Below are positions 7,075 through 8,478 of a stretch of 8,478 nucleotides of DNA, one piece after another; positions within the stretch are counted from its first letter, which is position 1, and each line of letters opens with the position of its first letter. Position numbers and translations under genes: made by a program. The DNA lies in the NCBI GenBank assembly GCA_038145075.1, contig JAYQOY010000065.1, positions 1-8,478 of the forward strand, written 5' to 3'. The notes below the pieces were generated by a model. That model was not told where the DNA came from, did no database searches, and worked only from the letters and a program-made list of their open reading frames with translations. Source of the DNA: TMED14 sp038145075. Its GTDB lineage: Bacteria; Bacteroidota; Bacteroidia; Flavobacteriales; Schleiferiaceae.

Positions 7075-8463
7075 ATGCCACTCATCACTTCTGTTTCGGG
7101 TATTCGCGGAACCATCGGCGGAATTGCCGGCGAAAATCTAACCCCCCAAGACGCGGTCGCCTTCGCCTCCGCCTATGGGGCTTGGCTCCAATCCGAAGCA
7201 CCTGGTGAGCACCGCCTCAAAGTGGCTGTGGGCCGCGATGCGCGCCCTTCTGGCCCTGCCATCCAGAACCTCGTGGTCAGCACCTTGGTGTCCATGGGCA
7301 TCGACGTTTTGGACCTAGGTCTCTCCACCACACCGACCGTCGAGGTCATGGTGCCCTGGGAAGGCTGCGACGGCGGCATCATCCTGACGGCCTCGCACAA
7401 CCCGGTCGAATGGAACGCCCTCAAGTTGCTCAATGCCAAAGGCGAATTCCTCTCCGCAGCCGACGGTGCCAAAATTCTGGCCCGCGTCCAAGCCGGGGGC
7501 TTTGAGTACGCACCCGTTCAGGAAATGGGGCAGGTCATTGCCGTCGACGATGCCATCGACCGCCACATCCAAAGTATCCTAGATCTCGAGGACGTAGACG
7601 TGGCTGCCATTGCTGCGGCCGGCTTCTCTGTAGCCGTGGATGCCGTCAATTCCACCGGTGGCATTGCCGTGCCCGCCTTGTTGGATGCCCTGGGCGTCGA
7701 ACGTCAAGAGCTGCTCTTCTGCGAGCCCCATGGCCGCTTCCCGCACAATCCCGAACCTCTTCGCAAGCATTTGGACGACATCTGCGCCCTGGTGCCCGCC
7801 AAAAAATGCGACCTCGGTGTCGTGGTGGATCCCGATGTGGACCGCCTGGTCTTGGTCTGTGAGGATGGCGAACTCTTTGGCGAAGAATACACGCTGGTCG
7901 CGGTGGCCGATTACCTGTTGGCCAAGCGTCCCGGCCACTGCGTGAGCAATTTGTCCTCTTCCCGTGCCCTGCGTGATGTAGCAGCACGCCACGGCTCTAC
8001 CTACAGTGCGAGCGCGGTGGGCGAGGTGCACGTGGTGACCGAAATGAAAGCCCAAAACGCCATCATCGGCGGCGAGGGCAACGGCGGCATCATCTACCCC
8101 GAACTCCACTACGGCCGCGACTCCCTGGTGGGCATCGCGCTCTTTTTGACGCATTTAGCGCAGAAGAAAATGAAGGCCTCCGAACTCCGCGCATCCTACC
8201 CCGACTACTTCATGGCGAAGGAAAAAGCGGCGCTTTCGGCCAGTTTGGATGTGGACGGTTTGCTGGCTTCTGTCGCATCCGAATACGCTAATTATCAACC
8301 TTCTACCATTGATGGTGTGAAGATTGACTTTGAATCCACATGGGTGCATTTGCGCAAGTCCAATACGGAGCCCATCGTACGGATCTACACCGAGGCACCC
8401 ACCCAAGAAGAGGCCGACGCCTTGGCCGCTACGTTTGTGAAAAAATTGGAAGCGTTTAGCTGA
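7075..8463 (+). CDS. glmM: Phosphoglucosamine mutase (alpha-D-phosphohexomutase family)
   Basis: This enzyme interconverts glucosamine-6-phosphate and glucosamine-1-phosphate, the step before GlmU in UDP-GlcNAc synthesis for peptidoglycan and lipid A. The 462-residue protein has all phosphohexomutase loops: catalytic phosphoserine Ser107 in TASHNP (105-110), the metal loop DPDVDR (252-257), the sugar-binding loop GGEGNGG (332-338) and the C-terminal phosphate-binding loop RKSNTEP (427-433). I chose the ATG at 7075 because it gives MPLITSVSGIRGTIGG, the usual N-terminus in Bacteroidota homologues. An upstream in-frame ATG at 6967 would add 36 unrelated residues and cover the promoter candidate. 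Upstream AAGG is only a weak ribosome-binding match. The sugar loop differs from the GGEQSGH form of enterobacterial GlmM and resembles the archaeal and Bacteroidota branch, so glucosamine specificity is likely but not certain; phosphomannomutase or phosphoglucomutase activity is the alternative. The stop is TGA at 8461-8463. Confidence 0.92.
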   Translation: MPLITSVSGIRGTIGGIAGENLTPQDAVAFASAYGAWLQSEAPGEHRLKVAVGRDARPSGPAIQNLVVSTLVSMGIDVLDLGLSTTPTVEVMVPWEGCDGGIILTASHNPVEWNALKLLNAKGEFLSAADGAKILARVQAGGFEYAPVQEMGQVIAVDDAIDRHIQSILDLEDVDVAAIAAAGFSVAVDAVNSTGGIAVPALLDALGVERQELLFCEPHGRFPHNPEPLRKHLDDICALVPAKKCDLGVVVDPDVDRLVLVCEDGELFGEEYTLVAVADYLLAKRPGHCVSNLSSSRALRDVAARHGSTYSASAVGEVHVVTEMKAQNAIIGGEGNGGIIYPELHYGRDSLVGIALFLTHLAQKKMKASELRASYPDYFMAKEKAALSASLDVDGLLASVASEYANYQPSTIDGVKIDFESTWVHLRKSNTEPIVRIYTEAPTQEEADALAATFVKKLEAFS

Positions 8464-8478
8464 GCCCTACCTTTAGGC

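Noticed and set aside
7579..8154. Minus-strand 191-codon open frame opposite glmM
   Set aside because: It lies entirely within glmM, whose catalytic loops are all present; the translation resembles no family I know.
8464..8478. Possible start of a terminator hairpin after glmM (CCTA-CCTT-TAGG)
   Set aside because: The stem is four base pairs and the window ends before any T tract could be seen.

Overview
The window looks like a chromosomal housekeeping segment from a member of the Bacteroidota, most likely Flavobacteriia or a related marine lineage. The basis is the gene content and order (glmM-type mutase, TPR protein, DUF368, aroE, DUF349, uvrB), the general absence of Shine-Dalgarno sequences before starts, and a Bacteroidota-style promoter element (TAnnTTTG form) ahead of glmM. 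The bases look moderately GC-rich for that phylum. Two runs of N (10 and 720 bases) show that this is a scaffolded draft assembly, possibly a metagenome bin.

Layout. Five genes lie head to tail on the minus strand. In transcription order they are: a TPR-repeat protein (start 6926, 3' half lost in the 720-N gap), a DUF368 membrane protein (5' end in the same gap, stop at 4690), aroE (start 4690, overlapping the DUF368 stop by one base as TAATG), a DUF349-repeat protein (3904 to 1914, with a 10-N gap in its repetitive N-terminal part) and uvrB (start 1896, running off the left edge). Junctions are tight (1-nt overlap, 27 nt, 17 nt), which suggests one operon. A 148-bp divergent intergenic region separates the TPR gene from glmM, the only plus-strand gene (7075-8463). 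There is no gene-free sequenced stretch over 300 bases; the only large blank is the N gap.

How the genes fit together. The functions are core metabolism and envelope maintenance. GlmM makes glucosamine-1-phosphate for UDP-GlcNAc, DUF368 proteins recycle the undecaprenyl-phosphate carrier that uses such precursors, AroE belongs to aromatic biosynthesis, and UvrB to nucleotide excision repair. The TPR and DUF349 proteins have no assigned function.

The most notable observation is a TAA stop at codon 193 of aroE, followed in the same frame by about 60 codons that clearly encode the conserved AroE C-terminus. This is either a real nonsense mutation or a base error in the assembly. The second is the 10-N gap in the DUF349 gene. 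It is flanked by two identical 36-bp copies of a repeat, and removing one copy with the Ns restores an intact reading frame, so the gap may be an assembly artefact within a real Ala/Pro/Glu-coding repeat array. I found no mobile element, CRISPR array, RNA gene or evidence of an undescribed multi-gene system.
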